The notes: generated by a model not told the origin, from the sequence alone. DNA of 9,280 bases from Muribaculaceae bacterium (GCA_029057255.1 JAICZO010000096.1:1-9280), one strand, 5' to 3'; shown: positions 1 through 6,763, numbered from the stretch's first letter. Program-made: numbers and translations.

Positions 1-1
1 G

Positions 2-1192
2 AAGTACGACTACATCGCCATGAACTACATCCTCGTGCCCGCCGACAAGCAGGTGGTCGACATGGTGCTCACGGCATACGACGCTGCCGGACAGAGCCGT
101 CAGGTAAGCCTCACACAGGTGCCCGTACAGCGCAACTTCCGCACCAACATCTACGGCGCGCTCCTCACCAACCCGAGTGTCTTCGACGTTGTGATCGACA
201 ATGAGTTCGGCGGCGACAACAACCACGAAGTGGCCGTTGCCACCACCAAGGAGGAACTCAAGGACGCCCTCGAGAACGGCGGCGACATCATCATCCCCGA
301 GGGTATATCGCTCGACATGACGGAGTTCATCACCGGCGGCGACGACAACCTTGCCGTAACCAAGCCCACCAACCTCATCATCGACGGCAAGCTGACAGTA
401 AACGCTCTGGGACGCATCAACGTCGAGAGCACGCTTAACGTAAGCGGCTCGGCGACAAGCCGCGCCTCGGGTGTGGGCAACACCGCAGGCACGGGCGAGA
501 TTGTCACCGGCGACAACGCCTACGGCATATTCAACGTCCGCGGCGGCAAGCTCACTGTGAGCGACATCACCATCCGCCACACCAACAAGCTCGACGGCTC
601 GCCCATCGCGCTGCGCGAGAATGTCGACGTACTCCTCGAGAACGTGACCGTTGTCTCTGACTTCGGCATTATAAACTCGTGGGCTTCAAGCTCAGGCAAC
701 ATCGTGATGAACAACTGCAAGTTCTCCTCGACATCGAACTCTGCCCGCAACGGCTCCAACTGGACATATGCCGTGCGTATCCTCGGCGAACTCACCGCTG
801 AGATGACTGACTGCGAAGTCGACGGCGTGCAGGGCGGCATCTCGGCATCGAGCGGCGGACGTCTCACCGTCAACAGCGGCACATACTGGACACACCGTCT
901 TGTCGACGAGCCCAAAGCAGCCAACTTCTATGCCGCATACTCGGCTCAGAACGGCAAAATCATCATCAAGGGCGGCAACTTCTATGCCGAGAACGGCAAG
1001 AAAGCCATCTACAACGGCGACAACGACATCGCCGGCGACCCCTACGGATGTATCGAACTCTTCGGAGGCCGCTTTGCCGACCAGGGCTATGACCAGGCGA
1101 CCGGAGGTATCATCGAGCCTACCGCCGACTGCATGTGGCAGGCCATCGAAGGTGATCCCATATACAAATGGGAGATTGTCAAAAAGAAATGA
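2..1192 (+). CDS. C-terminal part of a DUF6562 / right-handed beta-helix surface protein (5' end outside window)
   Basis: The frame is open from base 2 (K-Y-D-Y-I-A before the first internal Met at 20), so the true start lies upstream; 396 residues are visible, ending in TGA. Residues 1 to about 75 resemble the end of the DUF6562 domain of Bacteroidales cell-surface proteins, including the family-like stretch RNFRTNIYGALLTNP and the strand VFDVVIDNEF. After a short linker, EELKDALENGGDIIIPEG (about residues 83-100) opens a repetitive beta-strand region rich in N, G, V, T and S, with turns such as INVESTLNVSG, FNVRGGKLTVSDITI, VLLENVTVVS and KIIIKGGNFYAENG. This is the pattern of a right-handed parallel beta-helix (pectate-lyase-like fold). 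No type IX sorting domain is seen; the protein ends in KWEIVKKK. By family, a lipoprotein or secreted N-terminus is expected but not visible. No catalytic residues can be assigned, so it may be a structural or adhesive protein rather than an enzyme. Domain identity comes from recalled family patterns. Confidence 0.8.
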   Translation, partial: KYDYIAMNYILVPADKQVVDMVLTAYDAAGQSRQVSLTQVPVQRNFRTNIYGALLTNPSVFDVVIDNEFGGDNNHEVAVATTKEELKDALENGGDIIIPEGISLDMTEFITGGDDNLAVTKPTNLIIDGKLTVNALGRINVESTLNVSGSATSRASGVGNTAGTGEIVTGDNAYGIFNVRGGKLTVSDITIRHTNKLDGSPIALRENVDVLLENVTVVSDFGIINSWASSSGNIVMNNCKFSSTSNSARNGSNWTYAVRILGELTAEMTDCEVDGVQGGISASSGGRLTVNSGTYWTHRLVDEPKAANFYAAYSAQNGKIIIKGGNFYAENGKKAIYNGDNDIAGDPYGCIELFGGRFADQGYDQATGGIIEPTADCMWQAIEGDPIYKWEIVKKK

Positions 1193-1233
1193 ACTACATT
1201 CAGCAGTGAATTTTGACTCTTCTGACACTTAAA

Positions 1234-1267
1234 ACCTATGTAGAGTACTGACAGCACATAGGTACTC
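1234..1267. repeat. Two overlapping, mutually exclusive inverted repeats
   Basis: ACCTATGT (1234-1241) is the perfect reverse complement of ACATAGGT (1256-1263), with a 14 nt loop. A second perfect inverted repeat, GAGTAC (1243-1248) with GTACTC (1262-1267), shares bases 1262-1263 with the first, so the two stems cannot form fully at once. They lie 42 nt past the stop of the beta-helix gene and before the main terminator hairpin. No T-tract follows either stem, so they are not terminators by themselves. Role unknown; chance is possible. Confidence 0.5.
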
Positions 1268-1285
1268 CGAGATTCGCTTATCAAC

Positions 1286-1318
1286 AAAATCCCGCGACCG
1301 TCGAGGCCGCGGGATTTT
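1286..1318. terminator. Bidirectional intrinsic terminator between convergent genes
   Basis: A perfect 11 bp stem pairs AAAATCCCGCG (1286-1296) with CGCGGGATTTT (1308-1318) around an 11 nt loop. The G/C-rich inner half and A/T outer half give a run of T after the G/C stem on either strand, as expected for a two-way rho-independent terminator. It lies 93 nt after the stop of the plus-strand beta-helix gene and 13 nt after the stop of the minus-strand HD gene, so it can end both transcripts. Confidence 0.88.
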
Positions 1319-1331
1319 ACTTTAGTAGTAT

Positions 1332-1886
1332 TTATTCGCCGAAGAGGCTGTGAAGCTCGCGGAAGCGGTCGAGTACCGCCGGGCCGAACTTGGCCATCGA
1401 CGCCTCGACACGCTCGAGGCTCTTGCGCTTCATGTCGCCGCTCTTGCTGTAGAAGCAGTCGGCATAGCAGACGAGCTTCTCGAGCGTGCTCTCGGGCATG
1501 TACGAGCGCCCTGCCGGCACGGGGAGGCCTCGCGAGGCTATCTCGGCGGCTGTCAGTCCGGCGCCAGTATGCCGCTCGGCTACGAGTGCGCACTCCTCGG
1601 GAGCACCCGCCGCGCGGAGCATATCGGCGCCTATGGGGCCGTGGCACAGATAGGGTGCCGAGCCGTAGCAGCCTATGCCCGGGGCATTGGTGCGGATTAT
1701 GCCTATGTCGTGCAGCATGGCCGCAGCCTCGACCATCGCGGGGTCAAGGCCGAGCGCCAGGCGCCGCTCTATGGCCAAGGCCTCGTCGGCCACGGCACGG
1801 CTGTGCGACAACAAAATCCCGCTGACCTTGCGGCCTGCGGGATAGTATGTGTCGATTATCTTTCGCCAGTCGGGAGCAGACATCAT
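1332..1886 (-). CDS. HDIG-type HD-domain phosphohydrolase
   Basis: This 184-residue soluble protein has the metal-binding pattern of the HD superfamily: H28 (in LSHSR), H59-D60 (in MLHDIGI), H82, H106 (in ERHTGAG) and D143 (in YADCF). The LHDIG string is the signature of the HDIG subgroup (TIGR00277-like). HD enzymes hydrolyse phosphomonoester or phosphodiester bonds, usually of nucleotides, using one or two metals; the substrate here is unknown. The spacing of extra histidines H82 and H106 suggests a two-metal site, which is inference. The ATG at 1886 overlaps the stop of the upstream aminotransferase gene (ATGA, 1886-1883), implying translational coupling; a second in-frame ATG follows immediately at 1883. 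The transcript ends at the hairpin centred near 1302. Close homologues are, as I recall, conserved and uncharacterised across Bacteroides. No signal peptide or membrane segment is seen. Confidence 0.88.
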   Translation of the reverse strand: MMSAPDWRKIIDTYYPAGRKVSGILLSHSRAVADEALAIERRLALGLDPAMVEAAAMLHDIGIIRTNAPGIGCYGSAPYLCHGPIGADMLRAAGAPEECALVAERHTGAGLTAAEIASRGLPVPAGRSYMPESTLEKLVCYADCFYSKSGDMKRKSLERVEASMAKFGPAVLDRFRELHSLFGE

Positions 1887-2905
1887 TCAACGAGGGTTAT
1901 CCAGCCGTGTGTGTCAGGCTCCTCGCCGTGACGGATGGCGTTGAGACGGCGGACAAACTCCGTGGTGACGGGGCCGGGCTGACCGTCCTTCGAGATGATG
2001 TACTTCTTGCCGGTGTCGATGTCGTCGATTTGGCCGATGGGCGAGCATACTGCAGCAGTGCCGCAGGCAGCTGCCTCGCTGACGGTATCAAGCTCGTCGA
2101 CAGTTATCTGACGCTGCTCTACTTCCATGCCCATCTCGCGGGCAAGCTCCATAAGGCTCATGTTGGTGATTGACGGGAGGATAGAGTCGCTCTTGGGAGT
2201 GATGTACTTGCCGTCCTTGATGGCGTAGAAGTTGGCAGGGCCGCATTCGTCGAGATACTTCTTCTCCTTGGGGTCAAGGTAGAGCACTGCGGAGTAGCCC
2301 ATCTCGTGAGCCTTGTGACCGGCGCCGAGCGATGCGGCATAGTTGCCGCCGACTTTCCAGCGGCCTGTGCCCTGGGGAGCCACGCGGTCATACTCGCGCA
2401 TGATGCAGATGTTGGTATTCTTGAAGCCGGTCTTGAAGTAGGGACCTACGGGGGTGACCATGACAATGAAGAGATACTCGTCGGCTTCCTTCACACCGAT
2501 GCGGGGAGTCAGACCGATTTCGAGCGGACGGATGTAGAGCGATGCTCCGCTGCCGTAAGGCGGGATGAAGCGCTCGTTGAGCTTGACGGCACGGATGCAC
2601 ATCTCCTCGAAAATCTCGTAGGGGACAGGCTCCATGAGCAGGCCGCGGGCCGACTCACGCATGCGCTTGGCGTTCTCGCGCATACGGAAGATGCGTATCT
2701 TGCCGTCAACGCCGCGGAAGGCCTTCAGACCCTCGAATATCTCCTGTCCGTAGTGCAGCGTGGTGGCTGCCATATGGATATTTATGTGTTCGTATTGCGA
2801 AACTTCGATTGGGCCCCACTTACCGTCACGGAATGTGCATCGGAGGTTGTAGTCGGTGGGGAAGTAGCCAAAAGGCAATTTGCCCCAGTCAATGTCAGTG
2901 TCCAT
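1883..2905 (-). CDS. ilvE: Branched-chain amino acid aminotransferase
   Basis: A 340-residue PLP-dependent fold-type IV (class IV) aminotransferase. It interconverts leucine, isoleucine and valine with their 2-oxo acids using glutamate/2-oxoglutarate, the last step of their synthesis and the first of their breakdown, in the cytoplasm. The Schiff-base lysine is K184 in GRWKVGGNYAASL, the hallmark of the BCAT group. E220 in LDECGPANFY matches the conserved Glu that contacts the cofactor, and SEAAACGTAAVCSPIG (about 276-291) matches the phosphate-binding GTAA loop. HYGQEIFEGLKAFRG (about 51-65) and LYIRPL (123-128) are also typical. Length fits the full-length ilvE_II type, closer to eukaryotic BCATs than to the roughly 310-residue E. 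coli enzyme. The ATG at 2905 lies 26 nt downstream of a TAnnTTTG element. It is the first gene of a two-gene unit with the HD hydrolase. No leader peptide or T-box is visible, so attenuation control is not supported. Confidence 0.96.
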   Translation of the reverse strand: MDTDIDWGKLPFGYFPTDYNLRCTFRDGKWGPIEVSQYEHINIHMAATTLHYGQEIFEGLKAFRGVDGKIRIFRMRENAKRMRESARGLLMEPVPYEIFEEMCIRAVKLNERFIPPYGSGASLYIRPLEIGLTPRIGVKEADEYLFIVMVTPVGPYFKTGFKNTNICIMREYDRVAPQGTGRWKVGGNYAASLGAGHKAHEMGYSAVLYLDPKEKKYLDECGPANFYAIKDGKYITPKSDSILPSITNMSLMELAREMGMEVEQRQITVDELDTVSEAAACGTAAVCSPIGQIDDIDTGKKYIISKDGQPGPVTTEFVRRLNAIRHGEEPDTHGWITLVE

Positions 2906-2931
2906 ATATTCTGTGTTTAATGTTTACCCTG

Positions 2932-2939
2932 CAAATATA
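2932..2939 (-). promoter_or_regulatory. Bacteroidota -7 promoter element for ilvE
   Basis: Read on the minus strand, this is TATATTTG, a perfect match to the Bacteroidota -7 consensus TAnnTTTG, with 26 nt to the ilvE ATG. An A/T-rich tract (AAATTTTTAAAAA on the plus strand, 2945-2957) lies just upstream. No convincing -33 TTTG is seen. The 128 bp between the TPM gene stop and ilvE holds nothing else I can support, so ilvE and the HD gene appear to have their own promoter in addition to any read-through. Confidence 0.65.
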
Positions 2940-3033
2940 GACAGAAATTTTTAAAAACCTACTGCCGGGGGTAGAAATTTTGCCTCGAAAGCACTAAAAC
3001 ACCCGACAGCAGGCCGTTGGCAGCGGCAATTTG

Positions 3034-4302
3034 TTACCAGCCGCCCGAAGCGCCGCCTCCGCCGGTGTGTCCGCCGCCGAAGCCGCCGCCTCCGAAACCG
3101 CCGCCACCTCCGCCTCCGAAGCCGCGGCCGCGGCCGCCGCTGACGATAATCGGGGGTGTGACTATCATCGGAATCTCGAACGGCACCTGCATGACATGGC
3201 CGCAGTGCCGGCACCCGTACTCGCGCACGCCGCGACCGCGGGTGGCCGTGGTGGGCTGACGCAGCACACGGCTGCGCACGAGCGAGGAGGCACGGGCATG
3301 GCAGCGCTCGCACTCGCGGTAGCCGGACGCCTGGACGACATACTGCTCGATGTCGGTCTCGCCGCACGAGGGGCAGAGCCACACGTCATAGTCGACCGAC
3401 CCTATGCGCTCCTCGAAGTCCTGCGCCGGGTTGAGGTACTCGTTGTCGTGCACTTCGTCGACCTTCTTCATGGCCGTGCCGCAGCGCGGACAGGAGTGCG
3501 GGGCGTTGCGCAGGCGGTAGAGTATCAGCAGCAGGGGCAGCGACGCTATCAGAGGCAGGCCAAGCCCGAGGAAGGTCATGGCGAGATACAAAGGCTTGAG
3601 ACGGCACAGCGACTTGTAGCGGTCGTGGCGGCTGAGGCGCCGCGCTCCCGCCCATGTCGCGATGAGCACTATCACCATGATGACGGCAAGGAAAGCACAG
3701 AAGCCGATATATATATTGAAAAACGGGATGTCATCATCCCCGCCATGCCGGGCAAAGTCGGCGTCGGCTTCGCCCGAGAGTATCTCGGAGGCATTGTCGG
3801 GGTCGGTGAGTATGGTTGTGACAGCCTGCGACGCCGCCACGAGGCCGCCGCCGTAGTCGCCTTTGCGGAAGGCGGGGAACATCTTGTGCGAGAGGATATT
3901 CTTGCATATGATGTCGGGCATCACGCCCTCGAGGCCGTAGCCTGTGCGGATGGTAGCGCGCCGCAGGTCCTTTGCCACGAGGATGAGCAGGCCGTTGTCT
4001 CTGTCGCCCTTGCCAAGCCCCCACTCCTCGAAGAGGTCGGTGGCGAAGGTGTCGATGTCCTGCCCCTCGATGTCGCCCACTATCACGACAGCCGGCTCGG
4101 CCGACGTGGTGCGGCGCACGGTGCGCATCAGGTCGTTGATGCGCGACCTGTGTGCTGCCGTCAGTATGCCGTCGGGGTCGCTGACATAGGCGGCCGTATC
4201 GGCAAGGTGCACGTTGGGGATAGACTCGACGGTGTATGTGGCGGCGCAGAGCGCGGCCGCCGACATTATATATATAAGTATGGCGAGTAGTGTTCGTTTC
4301 AT
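3034..4302 (-). CDS. Membrane-anchored TPM-domain (YgcG-like) protein with cysteine-pair zinc-ribbon-like region and Gly-rich tail
   Basis: 422 residues. A signal peptide (MKRTLLAILIYIMSAAALCA, about 1-20) precedes a TPM domain (about 34-165), recognised by the YVSDPDGIL start, EEWGLGKGDRDNGLLILVA (92-110) and RTGYGLEGVMPD (119-130). Two hydrophobic segments follow (about 193-216 and 236-262). Then come four CxxC knuckles: C271/C274, C310/C313, C331/C334 and C364/C367, enough for two Cys4 zinc-binding sites. A Gly-rich tail (389-422) ends GGASGGW, like the GGGSGSW-type tails of the YgcG family. TPM proteins are often mislabelled 'methanol dehydrogenase'; some relatives have been linked to phosphatase activity or photosystem II repair, but the bacterial role is mostly unknown. 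The TPM domain should lie outside the cytoplasmic membrane. With a cleaved signal and two later segments, the Cys region and tail would be on the same side as the TPM domain, which would be unusual for zinc ribbons; an uncleaved signal anchor would not change that. The ATG is 11 nt after the dgt stop, so it is probably co-transcribed. Confidence 0.9.
   Translation of the reverse strand: MKRTLLAILIYIMSAAALCAATYTVESIPNVHLADTAAYVSDPDGILTAAHRSRINDLMRTVRRTTSAEPAVVIVGDIEGQDIDTFATDLFEEWGLGKGDRDNGLLILVAKDLRRATIRTGYGLEGVMPDIICKNILSHKMFPAFRKGDYGGGLVAASQAVTTILTDPDNASEILSGEADADFARHGGDDDIPFFNIYIGFCAFLAVIMVIVLIATWAGARRLSRHDRYKSLCRLKPLYLAMTFLGLGLPLIASLPLLLILYRLRNAPHSCPRCGTAMKKVDEVHDNEYLNPAQDFEERIGSVDYDVWLCPSCGETDIEQYVVQASGYRECERCHARASSLVRSRVLRQPTTATRGRGVREYGCRHCGHVMQVPFEIPMIVTPPIIVSGGRGRGFGGGGGGGFGGGGFGGGHTGGGGASGGW
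3037..3138 (-). repeat. Low-complexity GGN/CCN tract encoding the Gly-rich tail of the TPM protein
   Basis: The last 34 codons of the TPM gene are runs of glycine codons broken by F, R, H, T, A and S (GFGGGGGGGFGGGGFGGGH). On the plus strand this appears as repeated ccgccgcctccg units. Such tracts may vary in length between strains through slippage. The ending GASGGW is family-like, so the tail is a genuine part of the protein and not a frameshift product. Confidence 0.75.
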
Positions 4303-4313
4303 TTCGGATAGTG

Positions 4314-5663
4314 TTAGACGGCAGGCAGCGACATGCCGTTGAGTTTACGGTACAGGTCGAGGGCGTAGACATCGGTCATGGCCGACACGTGGTCGAGCAC
4401 GGCCTGCACCTTGCCGAACTGTGTGTCGGCCTGCACGTCGTACTGCTCGGGGAACTTGGCCAGCAACAGGCGCGAGTAGTTCAGCTCCGGCTCGAGGACA
4501 GCCCCGACGAGACGCTCGAGCAGGAATGTTATGATGCGGTTACCGGCCAGCTCGATATCGACGACTTCGGCCGAGCGGTATATCTTGCGCACCGACAGCT
4601 CGCTGCAGCGGCTGTAGCCGTCGCGCTCGAGCGCCCTTATATGCTTCAGCAGAGAGCCTTCGAAGGTGCCTGACAGGATAGCATCCTCGTTTTCGATGAA
4701 GGCCTGCGCGCACTGCTCCACCAGAGCGCCGACGACGCACGAGCGCAGATATGCTATCTTCTCGTTGGGGTCCTCGACGCCGGCCATAACCTTCTCCATA
4801 TGTGCCCGGCGGCCGCTGTCGAAGAAGCCGAGCAGCAGCTCCGACACCTCGGCCGTCGACAGTATCTTGAGCTTGTGGGCGTCCTCGATGTCCATCACCT
4901 CATAGCAGATGTCGTCGGCAGCCTCGACGATGTACACCAGCGGGTGGCGGGCATAGCGCAGCGGCTCGCCCTCGGCCGACAGCCGCAGCATGCCGAGCTC
5001 GCGGGCAACCTTCTCGAAGTCATCGCGCTCGGTGGTGAAGAAGCCGAACTTGCCCTTTGTCGACAGCACCGACTCGTAGGGATACTTCACTATCGAGGCG
5101 AGCGTGGAGTATGTCATGGCGAAACCGCCCTTGCGCCGGCCGTTGAACTGATGCGTCAGCAGGCGGAAGGCATTGGCATTGCCCTCAAAGTTGACAAGGT
5201 CGCTCCACTGCCCCGGCGTGAACATAGGCTTGAGCCTCAAGCCCTCGCCCTCGCTGAAGAAAGTGCCTATGGCCTTCTCGCCCGAGTGCCCGAAGGGAGG
5301 GTTGCCCAGGTCATGTGCCAGACACGCCGCCGCCACGATGTCGCCCAGATGGCTGAAATGCTCTGTCGGCTCGCCGGCGGCACCATGTTTAATAGTCAGG
5401 GCTACGGCGATATTGTCGGCCATCGACTTGCCGACACATGCCACTTCCATCGAGTGCGTGAGCCTGTTGTGCACGAAGATGCTGCCCGGCAGCGGGAAGA
5501 CCTGGGTCTTGTTCTGCAGGCGTCTGAAAGGCGACGAGAAGACGAGGCGGTCATAGTCGCGCCTGAAGTCGGTGCGGGTGTGATTCTTTTTGGGGTCGTG
5601 GTAGTCCTCGAGGCCGAAACGCTTGTCATTGACCAGCGAGGCCCAGTTCATTTTCGGATTCAT
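4314..5663 (-). CDS. dgt: Deoxyguanosinetriphosphate triphosphohydrolase (dGTPase)
   Basis: 449 residues from the ATG at 5663. It hydrolyses dGTP (and probably other dNTPs) to the deoxynucleoside and inorganic triphosphate, affecting dNTP pools in the cytoplasm. The HD-domain metal ligands are clear: H70 in NRLTHSMEV, H117-D118 in LAHDLGNPPFGHSGE, and D250 or D251 in EAADDICYEVMD. H126 and E129 in GHSGE match the catalytic His/Glu pair of E. coli Dgt. The N-terminal FRRDYDRLVFSSPFRRLQNKTQVF region (about 33-56) is a family hallmark. The frame is open upstream to 5882, but that stretch is Arg/Pro-rich shadow sequence of the glycosyltransferase gene. I chose 5663 because its ATGA overlaps the upstream stop (TGA 5662-5660), suggesting coupling. 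A second ATG at 5651 (MNWASLVND) is also plausible from related proteins and would shorten the product by 4 residues. The stop at 4314 is 11 nt before the TPM gene start. Confidence 0.94.
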   Translation of the reverse strand: MNPKMNWASLVNDKRFGLEDYHDPKKNHTRTDFRRDYDRLVFSSPFRRLQNKTQVFPLPGSIFVHNRLTHSMEVACVGKSMADNIAVALTIKHGAAGEPTEHFSHLGDIVAAACLAHDLGNPPFGHSGEKAIGTFFSEGEGLRLKPMFTPGQWSDLVNFEGNANAFRLLTHQFNGRRKGGFAMTYSTLASIVKYPYESVLSTKGKFGFFTTERDDFEKVARELGMLRLSAEGEPLRYARHPLVYIVEAADDICYEVMDIEDAHKLKILSTAEVSELLLGFFDSGRRAHMEKVMAGVEDPNEKIAYLRSCVVGALVEQCAQAFIENEDAILSGTFEGSLLKHIRALERDGYSRCSELSVRKIYRSAEVVDIELAGNRIITFLLERLVGAVLEPELNYSRLLLAKFPEQYDVQADTQFGKVQAVLDHVSAMTDVYALDLYRKLNGMSLPAV

Positions 5664-6610
5664 TCTATCAAACCGAGATAAGCGCCGACGGTGAGCACTT
5701 CGATGATGCGCTCGCGGCGGCTGTCGTAAAACTGGCGGCAGTAGTCGTTTGCCGCCGATATAATTCTCTTGGTCTCTTCGGGGTGCGCGGCGTAGTACTC
5801 TATCACGTCGGGAAAATCGCCGAAGCCGCGGTCGATTTCGATATAGTGCACGCCCGGCACAAGGCGCCCCTCCATAAACCACGTCTCATACTGCGGGCGC
5901 GGCATGACGGCAGCCGAACCGCTGCCCATCACCCACTTGAGATTGCTGGCCACATCGTTGCCCTCGAGCGAGAGGATAAACTTATACCTGAGCTGGTCGG
6001 CGATACTCATCTTGGGGCGGCTCCACTCGGCACGGCCTCCGCGCTCCGAGTCGCCCAGATCGGCGAGCCTGTGCCCGAAGTACTGACTGAAAAAGCGCTC
6101 CCTCTTCTCCTTGCCCGGCACCTTGCCGCGGAATATCGCCACATCGGCCTTGTCTTCGAAAGCGACCGGGTCGACGACACGGATAAAATGCCTTATGCGG
6201 TCCATCTTGAGCAGCACGGAGTTCTCGTTGCCCGGGCCTATGGGGCGGCTCTTGGTGAGCGCCGGGCAGGGAGGCACGAAAGTGATGTCGCCCGGCAGGA
6301 AGTTGATGCGTGTCGATGCCGGAAAAGCCGTCATCGCATGCTTGACGTCGAAGTAGTATGTCGACTGGCAGTCATGCCTGTCGAGCGCCGACACCGCCAC
6401 CGTCGCCGGACCGAGAGCCGCGCCGGGAGCCTGGCAATAGTAGTGCACCCGCTCCATTATATAATCGTAGTCAGGGCGGCGCCGCGCCTCGGCCATATAT
6501 GACTCGAAGCTACGGAAGAAGCTGTGCGGCAGCACATCGCGCACCGCCTCGGTGACGAAGTAGAAAAACTTGACATTCTTCCCGGCCCTCATCTTTTGGA
6601 TTATATTCAT
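5660..6610 (-). CDS. Family GT90 (CAP10/LpsA-like) glycosyltransferase
   Basis: 316 residues without signal peptide or clear membrane segment. The C-terminal half carries the CAP10/LpsA pattern: YKFILSLEGNDVASNLKWV (209-227) followed by MGSGSAAVMPRPQYETWFMEG (228-248) and LVPGVHYIEID (250-260). This resembles the nucleotide-sugar binding half of GT90 enzymes (PF05686), which include bacterial LPS-modifying LpsA, fungal CAP10 and animal POGLUT1. In bacteria, members typically add a sugar to LPS or capsule at the inner face of the cytoplasmic membrane; donor and acceptor here are unknown. The N-terminal half (KFFYFVTEAVRDVLP; DRHDCQSTYYFDVKHA) is consistent with bacterial members. It is the first gene of a likely three-gene unit, its stop overlapping the dgt start by ATGA. 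The ATG at 6610 sits 29 nt after a TAnnTTTG element, supporting this start. No other glycan-synthesis gene is nearby, so a standalone rather than locus-encoded role is likely. Confidence 0.85.
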   Translation of the reverse strand: MNIIQKMRAGKNVKFFYFVTEAVRDVLPHSFFRSFESYMAEARRRPDYDYIMERVHYYCQAPGAALGPATVAVSALDRHDCQSTYYFDVKHAMTAFPASTRINFLPGDITFVPPCPALTKSRPIGPGNENSVLLKMDRIRHFIRVVDPVAFEDKADVAIFRGKVPGKEKRERFFSQYFGHRLADLGDSERGGRAEWSRPKMSIADQLRYKFILSLEGNDVASNLKWVMGSGSAAVMPRPQYETWFMEGRLVPGVHYIEIDRGFGDFPDVIEYYAAHPEETKRIISAANDYCRQFYDSRRERIIEVLTVGAYLGLIE

Positions 6611-6639
6611 CTTATTGACGGATTTTCAGTTGTACGCGA

Positions 6640-6647
6640 CAAATATA
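6640..6647 (-). promoter_or_regulatory. Bacteroidota -7 promoter element for the GT90-dgt-TPM unit
   Basis: On the minus strand this reads TATATTTG, identical to the ilvE element and a perfect TAnnTTTG match, 29 nt before the glycosyltransferase ATG. No good -33 TTTG is seen upstream. A near-palindrome, GAGAATATCTC (6657-6667), lies just upstream, inside the spacer, where a regulator could bind; this is speculative. Confidence 0.65.
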
Positions 6648-6755
6648 CGAATTATTGAGAATATCTCGGACACAGTCGAATATACACCTTCTATCCAATA
6701 ATACTTTTTAACTCATCGTCGGCAGCTAAAGTTGCCCGATGTGCGAAAGTTTGAT

Positions 6756-6763
6756 TATTTTTG
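6756..6763 (+). promoter_or_regulatory. Bacteroidota -7 promoter element for the TPR gene
   Basis: TATTTTTG matches TAnnTTTG perfectly, and a TTG at 6732-6734 sits at about the distance expected for a -33 element (21 nt between). The ATG at 6783 follows 19 nt after the element, so the untranslated leader would be very short. It contains no Shine-Dalgarno and is A/T-rich (GATTTTT just before ATG), as is usual in Bacteroidota. Together with 6640-6647 it makes 6611-6782 a divergent promoter region; no small gene or RNA is evident in it. Confidence 0.68.

Noticed and set aside
3013..3027. Possible terminator hairpin after the TPM gene (GCCG...CGGC)
   Set aside because: The stem is only about 6 bp with a G-U pair and no T-tract follows on the minus strand; read-through into ilvE cannot be excluded.
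2906..3033. Search for a T-box, leucine leader peptide or riboswitch upstream of ilvE
   Set aside because: The promoter-like element leaves a leader of about 20 nt, too short for any such element, and no leader ORF rich in Leu, Ile or Val is seen.
3031..4290. 419-codon plus-strand frame opposite the TPM gene
   Set aside because: Composition is shadow-like (Ala/Arg/Val/His with no motif), it starts in the Gly-tail repeat, and the minus strand encodes a clear signal peptide and TPM domain.
4800..5681. 293-codon plus-strand frame opposite dgt
   Set aside because: No recognisable domain; the opposite strand carries all the dGTPase catalytic motifs.
5664..5882. N-terminal extension of dgt by 73 residues
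   Set aside because: The stretch is Arg/Pro-rich, unlike any dGTPase, and lies inside the glycosyltransferase gene; family N-termini begin at about 5663-5651.
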